From Xylona heveae TC161 (taxonomy: Eukaryota > Ascomycota > Xylonomycetes > Xylonales > Xylonaceae): a stretch of 64,000 nt of DNA. Shown in pieces: positions 24,896-36,127 of this stretch (positions are counted from its first letter, which is position 1; each line of letters opens with the position of its first letter). Under the pieces are notes generated by a model. It saw only the letters and a program-made list of their open reading frames with translations, ran no database searches and was not told the origin of the DNA. The stretch covers positions 1,550,001-1,614,000 of the forward strand of contig NW_017264195.1 in NCBI RefSeq assembly GCF_001619985.1, read 5' to 3'. Made by a program: the position numbers and the translations under genes.

Positions 24896-27800
24896 GAGAT
24901 GAATGCCGACATTTGAGCATGCATTTGTCAAGGCCCTTGGGCGTGCACTCTTTAGTTTCTTCTTTAGTTAATAGCCCTCTTCTCCGTCAACGATAGCAGT
25001 CGTGTGTTTGTCATTAACTTTTTTACTTGACCGCGATGGCGAATTGACAAATGAGCGCACGCAAGCACAATGTACGAGATGAAAAGTCACTGACACGATA
25101 GATGTTTAACACGGATTTTCGGACATACACGGCGTTGTTATTTTTACGATATTTCGTTATGAGTTTCGTTCGATCTGTATCTATATGTTGCTTACTTGTA
25201 TCTAGTGTCTCTCTCTTTTATCTCTTCTCTTCCATTATTCCCTTTTTGTCATACTGTATCTTTTTTGGCTCTTTTATTTTTGGAAACAAGGGCGTGATGA
25301 ATCGCAGGATACCATTTTTTGGTTTTATGTTTATATATCTTATGTTTTATTACAATTCATGTACGGTATTGATACCAAATACGCTTCTGTGGTGTATTGT
25401 TTTCGCATACACATTTCAAACTTGCCCGGTCGACGAAACCACAGACAGCCGCTGACCAAGTGAGAAGGCCCAATAAACCTGAAAAGTATAACTAGGCTTC
25501 GAGTGCAAATTTGGCTTAAACCCAATGACGTATCTTGTGCGCTAGTTCATTGTTCAGTCATGTATGGGAGCCATGCAGCACAGTGTCAATCCAGTCATTC
25601 CGTTTCACAAATTTGGCATATGCTCGTATACCTCTCCCTTCCTCTTTGTGCATTTTCTGAAGAATGTCTCCAGTGGTATCTATGACGCGATGCATGATGT
25701 CGCTGTCATTTTGCCGCTGGGTCGTGGTCTCGCACGACTTGAGATATTTTAAACTTTTTCGGAGAGATTCATTCTCCCGCCTCTCCGACTATTTAATCCT
25801 CCTATCCGTCCCCGCCTTCATTCAGCTTTCCCGCGCATTTTGTTATCGCACTTTACTATAGTACTCAGCCCTCGTACTAAATTACTCCGTAACCATAGTC
25901 ACAGGACTGCGTATCAGATCATGTTTGATAGGAACGGCAAATCGAGGCTGTGTAAGGTTTAGATCCCGTAGCGTAAGCGCGAGCGAGTCAGTTCTCGTAC
26001 GAGGTAGACCTTTAGGGTCTGGGAAACAACGTTGGTACGTCAAAAGGTCCAAAGTTTAATTTGCTTTCTCTGATTTTATTTTCCACGAGCGTTTATTTAG
26101 CTCATGGTTCAAGTATAATGCCCGAACTGTTTCGGTGCATCTGCATGGTGCTTCAGAATCGGGAGAGATGTTCACCCGGACCGGCGCTCGTACATGGAGC
26201 AGTACTCGTATTAATCTAAATTTTTTAATTTTTTAAAAAAAGTTGAGAAAATTTGGTATGGCTCTGAGAGCAGAACTTCGTTCCTAAATTTGTGGAGACT
26301 GTTTCGACCTCGGTACAATATAAGAACAGCATTGGAGTAATATAGGGACGTGGATGATGCTGTCCTCCTAAGGTATATATGTAGATGGTCGAGATGTTGA
26401 ATTAACGACTACACTAGGTAAAGTGGTGCAGGCTGATTTGCATTTCAGCCATTCATCCTACGCTAGGCGCAAATAATGTAAAATGGTCTTGTATAGTCTG
26501 AAGATCTACATTGTGCTTGTTGATTTATTGATCTGCATGCCAAGAGGGAACTTTGATTTGTTTTTTCTATTTGTTTACTGGATAGTCCCCTCGTGCCAAT
26601 GCACTAGGTTCAAGGCTTCGGACTCCGAGGAGTCCGCAAAATGTATCAAGTGCGGAGCTAACGTGTGTGTGCGTAGCATGCGGCTTAGGTCATAAGGGAA
26701 TTGTCACTATAGCTGTACATGCTCAGTGGGATAAAGAGGTAATTAGAGGAGGACTAGGATAGGATTTTTACTGACGCGACGAAATGATTGTTATATTTTT
26801 CTGTGTAGTATGGTGGTTCGTAGAGAAACACCTTTCCGTACGGTTATGAGTTCCGTTGTAAATAGCTTAGGTTGGCGGGGGTGACTTCACTAATTTTGAA
26901 CGAAATTCACCACCGATACGTGGCCTGGAGATAAACAGACTCTGAAATAAGAGTAGAAAGATGACTTGTCAACACTGGGATATAACTATTGGTTACTCTG
27001 AGACTCCAGATTGAGACAGACCACGTCGGTCTGACTGTTCTATCCCTTGGCTTAGGTATGATTTTGTAGGAGAAGAGTGTTACTATTAATTCGAGTTATA
27101 TTATTGAGACGACTGAATTAATCCCTTGATAGCTTTCAAATATGTCAGTTGACCACATATCGTATTTTCTCGTCCCTTGAGAAATATATCCTATTCAAGC
27201 ATCTGACATTTATCCCAAATTAATTAAAGGTCCACGCGCATTTGTTAACTTCTATATTGCAATATTTTGAACGGACTGAAACATGAACAATTGTTGAGTC
27301 TTTTCTTCAATTCAACCTAATCCCAAGTCTCAGCGCATGCTTGTACCTGTATGGTCACGATTTATGATCCTATTTTATCCACTCACCACTGGAGATGCAA
27401 TTCACTCGAGCACAGACGTGATTTATTTATTTAATTAGTTTCTTTTACCATGGTAACCCTGGAGTCCTAGACAGCCCAGGCTGTTTCAATCCCGAGGATC
27501 CTCTTACGCCTCTGTCTTTGTTTTCCCTCGGGAAGCGAAAAAGCCAAGAAAACCCGCCCAACAAATCAAGCAAAGATCACTGCCAACAGGTGCCCTGTGC
27601 TTAAGTCTAGCGGGAACAAACAAGACCAACCAATTGTAGTTCCGAGCCTAAAAGGAGTCAATGAGCCTTAAAGATAATACGAGTCACTAACCACACAGTA
27701 CAGAATTATATTGGAGCATCTATAAGGTACCTTGGGAAGAATTAAGGATAACGGTACTTTGTCCCCTAGGTATGAATGCAGAAGCTTTCGGGAGAAAAAA

Positions 27801-29343
27801 AAAGATGTGTCCAAGGTAGAGTGATTACAGCGCGCAGAGAGCGGAAAGCGGAGAGCGGAGGGATATTGGTTCCCGAGACACGACACGATTCAGTGTGAGA
27901 TGGGCACACACACTACAGGAAGTGCACCACAACCAGCACCCGCCGACAAAGTACATGGACCCAACCACAGCACAGCCCTAAGTTCAAAACCTGAATCTGA
28001 AATCTAAGTTGGTAGTCATGAACTTGGATTCAGCCCATGACTAAGTAACGTAACGTATTTAGTACACATATACATCTCTGCATCAGCACGAGATTAAGGA
28101 CTTGCAAGACAGGGAGATGTCTGCTTTCAAAGCATCACGTAAATCAGGCACTTGAATGCTCGTGTAGATTTATTTGGAATTTGTCCTGTCTTGGGGAAAC
28201 CTTGTAATCGCGCATCATCTTAGGCCCATGTGCGCGTGCGTGGTTGTTTTGTGTGGAGGCGTAGTCCCAACCTGTGCATGCTTAAATTGACCATACGCTT
28301 TGCACCGAGTCGGAGAATTACAGTGATCCGACTGTGCTAATGCTAAAATACGTGCTATAATAATTTTTCAAGAAAAAGGAAAAGGTTAGAAACGTGGTAG
28401 AAACGCCCAAATCAAAATCTCAGGTCGCATGTTACTGGTGTTCGGAGAAAGTGTACATTACGGCGGGAAAATCGCCCGCTCGGTCTGCGTATTTTTATCC
28501 TCCAAACAATCAACTATATCTCAATATACTAAACATTGTTGTGGACTTTTGGTAAAGAACAAAATGACAACCAAACTCTGCTCCCCGAAGCTTTCCTCAT
28601 AATGCCAATCCCTTCCTGATTCTTGTATAGCCTACAATGACATATGAGGTCCCCCTTCGGGACGTGGCTTGCGCCAAAAGGGGTTTGGGAACGAAGGGAG
28701 GCGCAGAGGGCGGGATTTGCAGATTACTGCGGGTTGGTGATGCAGTATGGAGAAACCTTTTGGGAGAGATAGTTACGTGTGTGAGACAAAACGCGGGGGG
28801 CCAAAGGGAATGGACATTTTGCATATTATATTTCTCCCCCCGTCGTCGTCATCCCTTTCTTGGGAGACTGTAATACCGCACTCCAATCAGCGACAGCGTG
28901 ATACTAATACCTTGCCTTACAACAAGAGCTTTCATACCAAAAGCATTGTTTCCACGAGCTTCAGAACATAGGCATTGATCCTTCCTAACCCCCCCCCCCC
29001 CTCTCTGTCTTGGAGTTAATTGCATGTCACGTCTTTGTCGACGGCGACCATCTCGAACAGCAGACGCGAATACGTGTCTTCTGACCATTCTCCTGCGCTC
29101 CTTGGTTTTCTTGGACTTCTTGGAAACCTTGCGCAAAAAGCTCTAGCAAGGCATATCGCATTTTGCAAAAGACACAACAACGCGCATATACGAGGGAGCC
29201 TCTGATTCCGCCAATCTGACAAAGGATCATCATCACAATTGAACTTGCTTTAGCCACGAAGGAAAAGTTGGACAGGCGTGAGGATAGTATTAGCAAAACG
29301 AAAACCTAACGCGCCTAGCCAGCAAGGCTTTCAAGTCGACGCA
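24896..29343. other. AT-rich 4.4 kb gene desert
   Basis: No gene could be supported on either strand; frames are under about 120 codons and show no family. 25100-25460 is very T-rich and gives a spurious hydrophobic frame. 25900-27450 is AT-rich with many stops. Small features include a palindrome with 8-bp arms at 26619-26636 (CGGACTCC/GGAGTCCG), ACAGCC/GGCTGT near 27470, a three-fold AGCGGA-type repeat near 27838-27862, and a run of 13 C at 28989-29001. The composition suggests old, decayed DNA, possibly mutated mobile sequence, but I recognise no element ends or protein remnants. From about 29000 the sequence is likely the promoter of the DOMON gene. Confidence 0.5.
28989..29001 (+). repeat. 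Poly-C tract
   Basis: A run of 13 C bases followed by TCTCTCTG in the intergenic region upstream of the DOMON/b561 gene. It has no assigned role and is a likely site of length variation or assembly error. Confidence 0.85.
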
Positions 29344-31265
29344 ATGGTGCTGCCAATTCAGCTTCGTCGCGTCATTCACGCGACCTTGGGTGGTAAGTGC
29401 GTTGTCATCTTGGACTTTGATACCTAAAAATGCCTTTTTACGAGACTGTGTGCCGTTTCGCTCTCATGATTCAATACTTTTCCGTGTCATGATATGTTCG
29501 TGTGTGGTCGTCGAGTCTCTGGCGGCCTGGTTTTGCCCTGCATCAAAAGACAATTAATGACCGATGTTTGCAGGCCTCGTTCTCTTCCAAAGCATTGTTG
29601 ATGCCGCGAGCTCTTCGCAGCCGGCCTCGTCCTCTTTCAGCGTGAAAGATGGTAGTGGACAGCTCAGCTTCGCAATTAATGTTCCAGATGATTCCAATGA
29701 TATCTTCTTCCATATGTCTGCTCCAAGCGACAGTCAGTGGGCAGGTATGATACGCACATCTAATGCCCTTCAAAGAGGACGATGCTCGATGATGCTAATA
29801 CCACACGTTGGCATTTAAAGCTGTCGGTGCCGGGGGTGGAATGACTGGCGCATTGATGTTTGTGATTTACCCAGCAAAGTCTGATTCTTCCAGTAAGTCG
29901 TCCGTAGTTCTATTTAATATGAGCGTCTGTTCTTGTGTTGTTTGATAAACCTAATTGTAAGTGATCTAGATGTCACGCTCAGCCCCCGCATTGGCCGAGG
30001 GCATTTTATGCCAACGTTTGCTCCAAGCATTGACATTGAAGTCCTTGATGGCACAAGCATCTCGGATGACGTATGGACTGTCAATGCCAAATGCTCCAAC
30101 TGTCGCAACTGGAACGGAGGTTCTCTTGATGTAACTTCAAAAACGCAGCCGTGGATTTATGCCGTGGGCCCATCTGGTAGTATGGCAAGTGATTCACAGG
30201 AAGCCAATATTCAACAACACCAATTCTTCGGTATGTCTCGTCCGCTGAAATTCTCTTCTTGCTTTATCGGCAAGGGGTATAAGATCCGAGTATGGCTGAC
30301 ATGAGACATGCTGAACAGGCCACTTCACACTGGATATGGTTGCAGCAACAGGCAAGTCCGGTGTGCCAGGAGGAGGCACGTCAAGCGCTTCACCGAGCTC
30401 CTCAACATCAACCTCCCCGTCTAAAACAAGTAAGACCAGCACGGCTAGTCCAACAAGCGGTGGTAAAGGAAGCCACAGCGGAGATGATAATAACAGCGGC
30501 AACTACTCCAGCGGCCCAATTACTAGCCCCCCGCATTGGGGCATTGTTGCTCATGCAGTGCTCATGTCACTTGCCTTTGTCATTTTCTTCCCTTTTGGTA
30601 TTCTTTGCCTGCGAGCCTTTGGCAAAGTCCGACTGCACTGGATTGCTCAAGCCTTTTCGACAATGGTTCTCATTGCTGGTTTCGGGCTTGGCATCTATAT
30701 CAGCAAAAAGGGATCTATGGTAATAACCCGCAGAAATTTCGCGCAACCAGATTAAGTATACTGATATAGACCTCAACAGTTCAACAAGTTCAACGCGCCA
30801 CATCAGATCATTGGTTTGATCGTCTTCGGATGCTGCATTTTGCAGATCCCTTTTGGCACTGTTCATCACATGATCTTCAAGCGCACCAGAAAATCCACGG
30901 CCATGGGCCTCCTCCATCGCTGGAACGGCCGCATATTCCTTACTTTAGGTTTCATCAACGGCATTGTGTAAGTTAATTTTGGCTAGATCCATCGACGCCT
31001 CTTGCTGAGACAGTTTCACTGTAGTGGTCTGAACTGGGCCGGCGATAATCGTCAAATTATCCCCTATGCAGTTGTCGGTGGCGTGCTTGCGATCATGCTG
31101 GCCGCTGCTATCATCTTCACGGAACGCAGGAATAAACGCAAAGGCAATTATCAAGCGCAACGTCAGTCGAGCGTGAGCCACGAAAGGCACGGCTCGTCCG
31201 ATGACAATGTCCGGCTGACAGATCTAGGTGACCACTCATCACCAGAAAGAAAAATCAGGGTGTAG
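29344..31265 (+). CDS. DOMON plus cytochrome b561 membrane protein (CDH-like haem domain)
   Basis: Seven exons: 29344-29392, 29574-29744, 29821-29892, 29970-30230, 30319-30719, 30780-30967 and 31025-31265, giving 460 residues. A signal peptide precedes a DOMON domain (about residues 35-195) resembling the cytochrome domain of cellobiose dehydrogenase: SAPSDSQWAAVGAGGGMTGA with a preceding HM pair. A Ser/Thr/Gly linker (about 205-255) leads to a b561 core with five or six helices. It contains the expected haem-ligand His residues: HAVLMSLAF, LHWIAQ, HQIIGLI and HRWNGRIF. The cytoplasmic tail is charged. The architecture implies transmembrane electron transfer, probably ferric or other extracellular reduction; the physiological donor and acceptor are unknown. 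The gene is convergent with the SNF2 gene 425 bases away. Confidence 0.9.
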
Positions 31266-31690
31266 GACATTACACCTCTGAAGGGTTGCACGGATGCAAC
31301 AGGCGTGATAATATTTTGCATGAACTTTGATGGTCAGGTCTTTGTTGTTTTCCTGGAGTAGCAAGGCATGACTCGGTCCGGGAAATTAGGATAGTTTCTG
31401 ATTGTTACATTAGGAGCTTAGATCGAATTGCACAAGCATGGTTTGATTGAGCTCAATCAGCGTCTGTCCCGATGGGGACTTTGTCCTTTGGGCTCAAACC
31501 ATTATGATTGTATCAAGCTGTAGTTTCAATCTGGCATTTGTCGTCGCTGGATCCTGGATCCTTGCTCTCCTTAGACGTAAAATCACGCAGCCCTTTGTTT
31601 GAATGGGCAACGCTTTCAGTAGTCAGCCGTATCAGCCAAGTCAACCCGAGCAAGGATCTAGATGTGCAGTCAGGAAATCAGCCGGGGCGC
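31266..31690. other. Convergent 3' intergenic region
   Basis: The 3' flanks of the DOMON gene (+) and SNF2 gene (-) meet here. No gene or clear element is seen; both polyadenylation sites must lie within these 425 bases. Confidence 0.6.
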
Positions 31691-34642
31691 TCAACTGCTG
31701 CCCAACCTCTCGCGGCGAGCTTTATAAAATTTGTCGAGGCAATTGCGTCTTTGTGCGGCCGTCCAGCTCTCAACGACAAAAGCGAATTCAATAGGATCCG
31801 TAAACCCGAACTCTTTGGCCATGGTGCAAAATTGGCGCTTCATTACTTGTGGTGGCGGGCGATATCGATATCGAAAGGGGGCATCTTCAGATTGAGCCAC
31901 TTGGCTACTGCGTTGAAAGACATATTCCTGAGCCATGTCAACATCGTTACCAGCCTCCTGAGCTCGTTTACTCAGTCGAGTTTCAATTTTTGAAGAGCCA
32001 ACAACTTCGGAATTCTCATGCGTATATTCAACTCCAGCGCCCGCAAGAATGGCTTGGACCGCGTCCACTTTTTTGTTCCCCTTAGGCGTAGCTTGGCCAC
32101 CTCCAGCGGTGTCAGATGGCAAATCTGCTTCACCTGTGACCAAAGCAGCAAGCTGGCTCATAGCCCTGTCCTCATCCGTATTGTCTGACCCTTTGCTGCG
32201 CCGAAAATTCAGAGGGTCACCATCATTATCAGCGTCATCGTCGTCAAGGTCGAGGCCTACAACAGCTACCCCGGCTTTCGATTCCGCGACGTTGGTCTTA
32301 TTAACAATTTCTCGGAGGACTATATTATCACCTTGATAAGAAAAAAGGTTTCGCAGACCAAAGATCTCGCCTTTTTGATCATGCTTTTCCTGTACTCCAC
32401 GAAAATATCGACGCTCCATCGAGGCATTGTATCCAATATTTGCCTGCTGCTGCTTGTAAATCTGACGGGCGTAGACAATCTCCTCAATAGTTCCAGCTGA
32501 AACGAGTCGGAACACCTCGACATCCCGAAGTTGTCCAATCCGATACGCGCGATCCTGCGCTTGCAAGTCGTAGCTTGGGTTCCAATTTGGGTCAACTACA
32601 ACGACCTTGTTTGCCGATGTTATGTTCAAGCCAACACCTCCGGCGCGGGTGGAAATGAGAAAGACAAATTGGGTAGGATCGCTGTTGAAATCATCCACTG
32701 TCTTCGACCGCTCCTCATAGCTCATGGCACCATCTAGATAGCTGACATTATAGCTTGTATGAGTGAAAAGCGTCTGCAACATTTTCAGTAGGCGGACGCT
32801 GTGTGAGAATACAAGCACCTTGTCCCCATTACCATGCCAAAAACGGAGAAGCTTCTTCAAAACCTTCCATTTACCACAAAATTCTGGGTTAGAAAAGGTC
32901 ACGATAGAGTCACGGTTTCGGTATAGCTCCCGCCATTGCTCCGGTACCGCCAGCTCTAGCGTTTCGAGATCCTTTTCTTGCCTTTCCCTGGCGTCGCTGC
33001 CTTGCGGTATGAGAAGTGCAAGGTGGTTGCTCAGCTTCTGAAGATTCATTATGGCCGGAAAAACGTATTGCTGCCACTTTTTATCTCTGACAAGCTGGTG
33101 GCAGCACCAGCCAGCCTTGTGCCCAGAGCCACAGGGGCATGATTCAGATGAGATTCGGATGGCTGCAACGATATCGCTGTCAAGGTATGATTCATACGCT
33201 TCGGCCTGTGTCGGTGTAAGTGGGCAGAATACGACGCGGTCAGTCTTCTTGGGGAGCTGGTCAGCTATTAGTGATTTCATCCGGCGCAGGAAATATTCTG
33301 GCAATAAATTCTCGACAAGTTTCTTCGCAGTCTTGCGCGCCTTGCTGAGCTGAGAAATAGTCGCATCATGAGACTGGCCGATCTTGAGGGGATCGCTGAT
33401 GCTTGTCCTCCATGTTGAGATTGGCCCAAAATGCCCAGGATTTGTCCAGTTGAGAAGTGTCCAGAGTTCTTCGTACTTATTCTGAATTGCTGTTCCAGAC
33501 AAGCCTATTCTGCAGAGAGCATTGATCTCGACCATTGACTTGGTGATTTCAGAAGAACGTTCCTTTATAACATGGCATTCATCGGCAATAACACAATCCC
33601 AATCCACCAAGTTGATTGCCTCTCTGTTCAGCCGGTAGGTAGTGTAGGTTGTAATCATAATCTCCGTTCTCCCGGTTTTTGCAGCTTCTAATGCCTCCAC
33701 TTTCGTATCCCCATGAAAGATATCGACATGCCACCAGCCCCATCGTTCCAATTCAGCTCGCCAATTTTCTATCAGCGTTCCCGGACAGATGATCAAGGTG
33801 ATGGGATACCATCGATCATCACCAGCTCTTCGCATTTTCCGCATCCTCTTCCCGTCCCTCTCATCTCCTGTCTTTCCATACGCTGCAGCCAGAAACGCAA
33901 TTACTTGGATCGTTTTACCAAGACCCATGTCATCACCAAGGATACCGCCTCTTTGGTACACAAAGAGTTCGTGAAGAAAGGCTGCTCCTTTGACTTGATA
34001 GTCTCGAAGCCATTGTGCAATTGGGGCAGGAATTATCCCAAGTGAATGAGGTAATATTATATCTTCGTATCGAGAAGCTGGTTTGCCCATTGGAAAATCG
34101 GGTCTTTCTTTCAAATTTTCGAGCCTGTCGTCGTCAAAGAAATCTATGCCATCGTAGTCAGGAGGCAGTTTTAGCCCAGCGTCTTTTAATCGCTCTCGGC
34201 TTTTCTCAAACTCTGCTCGACGGTCTTGAATATGATCTGGGAGAGTGTACTCCATCAGAGCATCATCCTCGTTCGATTCATCGCCATAGTCTCTCTGCCT
34301 TTTGGTTGATCCTTGCGCTGAAAAGCCATCTCTCCTGGACCTTTTCCCGACTATCGTATTGCCTTTGCGAGACTTGGACTCTTTCTCACTGACGGGTGCA
34401 CGTTTTCGCCGCGCTGAGTTACGGTGTTTGAACTTTTGATAAGCAGACTCCGGATCATCATCATCATCTGAGAATGCGACCTTCACGCCTTCCAATTCTC
34501 CATCTTGAACTCGAGCCTTGCCCTTTGCCTGTTTAAGACGGCCATCGTCACTCTCAGTCTTGCTACCTGAGGCGGCGCCAGCATCTTGTAAGTCTTTGCT
34601 GACGACATTTGTTATCAAAAGATCATCATCACTTTCTTCCAT
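31691..34642 (-). CDS. SNF2-family ATPase, ERCC6L2/Rad26-like, with SEC-C-like Cys motif
   Basis: Intronless, 983 residues from the ATG at 34642; the frame extends four codons upstream without an ATG. An acidic/basic N terminus with NLS-like KRSRR precedes the helicase lobes. Lobe 1 has DDMGLGKTIQVIAFLAA (Walker A), DECH (motif II) and GLSGTAIQN (motif III). Lobe 2 has STRAGGVGLNITSANK and QAQDRAYRIGQ (motifs V-VI). Between the lobes, near residue 500, lies SCPCGSGHKAGWCCH, a SEC-C-type zinc motif. The C terminus ends in a helical segment (FGFTDPIEFAFVVESWTAAQRR) like the end of ERCC6L2 relatives. ERCC6L2 proteins act on DNA ends and transcription-linked repair; the same role here is inferred. 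Confidence 0.9.
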   Translation of the reverse strand: MEESDDDLLITNVVSKDLQDAGAASGSKTESDDGRLKQAKGKARVQDGELEGVKVAFSDDDDDPESAYQKFKHRNSARRKRAPVSEKESKSRKGNTIVGKRSRRDGFSAQGSTKRQRDYGDESNEDDALMEYTLPDHIQDRRAEFEKSRERLKDAGLKLPPDYDGIDFFDDDRLENLKERPDFPMGKPASRYEDIILPHSLGIIPAPIAQWLRDYQVKGAAFLHELFVYQRGGILGDDMGLGKTIQVIAFLAAAYGKTGDERDGKRMRKMRRAGDDRWYPITLIICPGTLIENWRAELERWGWWHVDIFHGDTKVEALEAAKTGRTEIMITTYTTYRLNREAINLVDWDCVIADECHVIKERSSEITKSMVEINALCRIGLSGTAIQNKYEELWTLLNWTNPGHFGPISTWRTSISDPLKIGQSHDATISQLSKARKTAKKLVENLLPEYFLRRMKSLIADQLPKKTDRVVFCPLTPTQAEAYESYLDSDIVAAIRISSESCPCGSGHKAGWCCHQLVRDKKWQQYVFPAIMNLQKLSNHLALLIPQGSDARERQEKDLETLELAVPEQWRELYRNRDSIVTFSNPEFCGKWKVLKKLLRFWHGNGDKVLVFSHSVRLLKMLQTLFTHTSYNVSYLDGAMSYEERSKTVDDFNSDPTQFVFLISTRAGGVGLNITSANKVVVVDPNWNPSYDLQAQDRAYRIGQLRDVEVFRLVSAGTIEEIVYARQIYKQQQANIGYNASMERRYFRGVQEKHDQKGEIFGLRNLFSYQGDNIVLREIVNKTNVAESKAGVAVVGLDLDDDDADNDGDPLNFRRSKGSDNTDEDRAMSQLAALVTGEADLPSDTAGGGQATPKGNKKVDAVQAILAGAGVEYTHENSEVVGSSKIETRLSKRAQEAGNDVDMAQEYVFQRSSQVAQSEDAPFRYRYRPPPQVMKRQFCTMAKEFGFTDPIEFAFVVESWTAAQRRNCLDKFYKARRERLGSS

Positions 34643-35762
34643 TGCTCTGCACAAACGCGTTTGGCGCGAGAATGGATAAAGCTGAACGCGAAGCGATGCA
34701 GGGAGACGCGACAGATGACGTTGATCCTCCCGATAATATCAAAGTACGGTGCTCAGTAACTTGTCCCAAAAATTTCCCAAGAATTTGTGCATGGGAATTT
34801 ATATTTGACGGCAGGTTCAAAATGCATATCTGATTTATTTACAACATTCTGTTTAATTTCAAATCCATGTGTATTACTGGATGAGCGTGGTCTACAGTGA
34901 TTGACCTTTTGGTCTTTTACTCTTTTCAAATGGGTCTCTAATATACCGGTGTCTTCCGTCATTCCGTTTAACGCAGGCATAAAAGCAGTTGCTAAAAATA
35001 CCAGCGCGAAACTAGGCCCATACATTGAAGCCCATCACATTTGAAGATTCTGGGCTGGGGAAAAGCCAAAAATATATGGTGCGGTATTTCAGACAAAGCA
35101 ATTTGGTAATTGGGACAGCCGGCTCAAATATGTGTTTTCGTTGTGAATACCCAAAAGCATATAGCAAAGGAACAGACAACTCTTCGGATTTCCGAATTGC
35201 AGGTGGCTAATAGTAATTGGGCGCATTCAGAAATAGGGCGTGTTGGGGAAATGGTCATGGCTTTTTGGATATTATCATTCCATGAGGTATGGTTTTAATG
35301 CATGTCCGACCCGTATCTGTGCTCCAGAGAGATGCTCTGACACTGCAGCTCTTCAGAAGGTCAGAGATCGATCTGCGGCTACGGAGAAATGATCTCCACT
35401 TCCTCATTCACAATGATCACCGAAGTGGGAATGAGAAAGCCTTTTGAAGCCGGGAGAAGAAATAATCGGAAACATGCACGATCGCACAGGGAAAGCGTTC
35501 GTTAGACACAGGTCAAATGCGTTGAGAAACGAGAGAGATGTTCATAAAGATATTTTCCGACTAAGATGATGGATAGTCATTAGAAAACTGCTGCATGCCT
35601 GACCAGCAACTCAGCTATCGAAGTATCATCCAGCTCAAATTCCAGACTCCCATCCGTCCCGAAGACATCTGAATCAGCAGTGTCAGCCTCCATCCTTTTC
35701 CCACAAGACCTGTACAGTGTATACCCACCTCTAACGCACCCAAAATTTACCCGACAAAAGTT
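34643..35762. other. Intergenic region between SNF2 and eS21 genes
   Basis: Upstream flank of the SNF2 gene and 3' flank of eS21, both on the - strand. It contains one small reading frame with a secretion-like leader (34753-35025, listed separately). The remainder, 35030-35760, shows only AT-rich flank. Confidence 0.5.
34753..35025 (-). CDS. Candidate small secreted protein (90 codons), uncertain
   Basis: This frame begins with a true ATG and a hydrophobic leader (MYGPSFALVFLATAFMPALNG) that fits a signal peptide with cleavage near residue 21. The mature part of about 70 residues is hydrophilic and has two Cys (NHCRPR and FPCTNS), enough for one disulfide. I recognise no family. It sits just upstream of the SNF2 gene start on the same strand, so it may instead be a chance frame in that promoter. 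No intron is needed. Confidence is low. Confidence 0.25.
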   Translation of the reverse strand: MYGPSFALVFLATAFMPALNGMTEDTGILETHLKRVKDQKVNHCRPRSSSNTHGFEIKQNVVNKSDMHFEPAVKYKFPCTNSWEIFGTSY

Positions 35763-36127
35763 TTAACGGTTGGCGCTCCAGACGTTCTTGAGGAAGCCAT
35801 CCCGCTGGGCAAGGCGGTTGAAGCTGTCGTCACCCTCACCCATGGCACGGACGAAACCGCAGAGGGCGTAGCTCTGGTTCTCACCAGTGTATCTGCCGTT
35901 CTCATCGACCTTGCCGACGGAGATCTGAACCGAGGCGTGATCCTTGGCCTTGATGATGCGGTTGGTCGCCGAGCACTTGCGCGGGACGTAACTGAAGAAT
36001 AATCTGTTAGCCGGGTTGATTTTCCATGATGCGACGATCGAATTTCTCAAGTCGGATTTTGGCGGGATCGGGAGAGGAGGGGAAATGTGACATACAGGTC
36101 GACGAGCTCGCCCCTGTCGTTCTCCAT
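35763..36127 (-). CDS. rps21: 40S ribosomal protein eS21
   Basis: A small-subunit ribosomal protein needed for 40S maturation. Two exons on the - strand, 36127-36096 and 35991-35763, give 86 residues, close to the yeast length of 87. Exon 1 codes [10 protein letters not shown] and the junction restores [16 protein letters not shown], nearly identical to yeast Rps21. The rest ([50 protein letters not shown]) matches the family to its end. The intron (35992-36095) starts GTATGT and ends CTTCAG. An early intron is common in fungal ribosomal protein genes. Confidence 0.97.

Noticed and set aside
25102-25455. 117-codon hydrophobic frame in the AT-rich island
   Set aside because: The Phe/Tyr/Ile/Ser composition reflects extreme T-richness rather than a membrane protein.
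24896-29343. Retroelement or DNA transposon in the gene desert
   Set aside because: I could not find reverse transcriptase, integrase or transposase motifs, terminal repeats or target-site duplications; only composition hints at it.
35560-35610. Possible C/D box snoRNA (GATGATGG ... CTGA)
   Set aside because: The boxes are only about 40 bases apart, box C is imperfect and there is no terminal stem.
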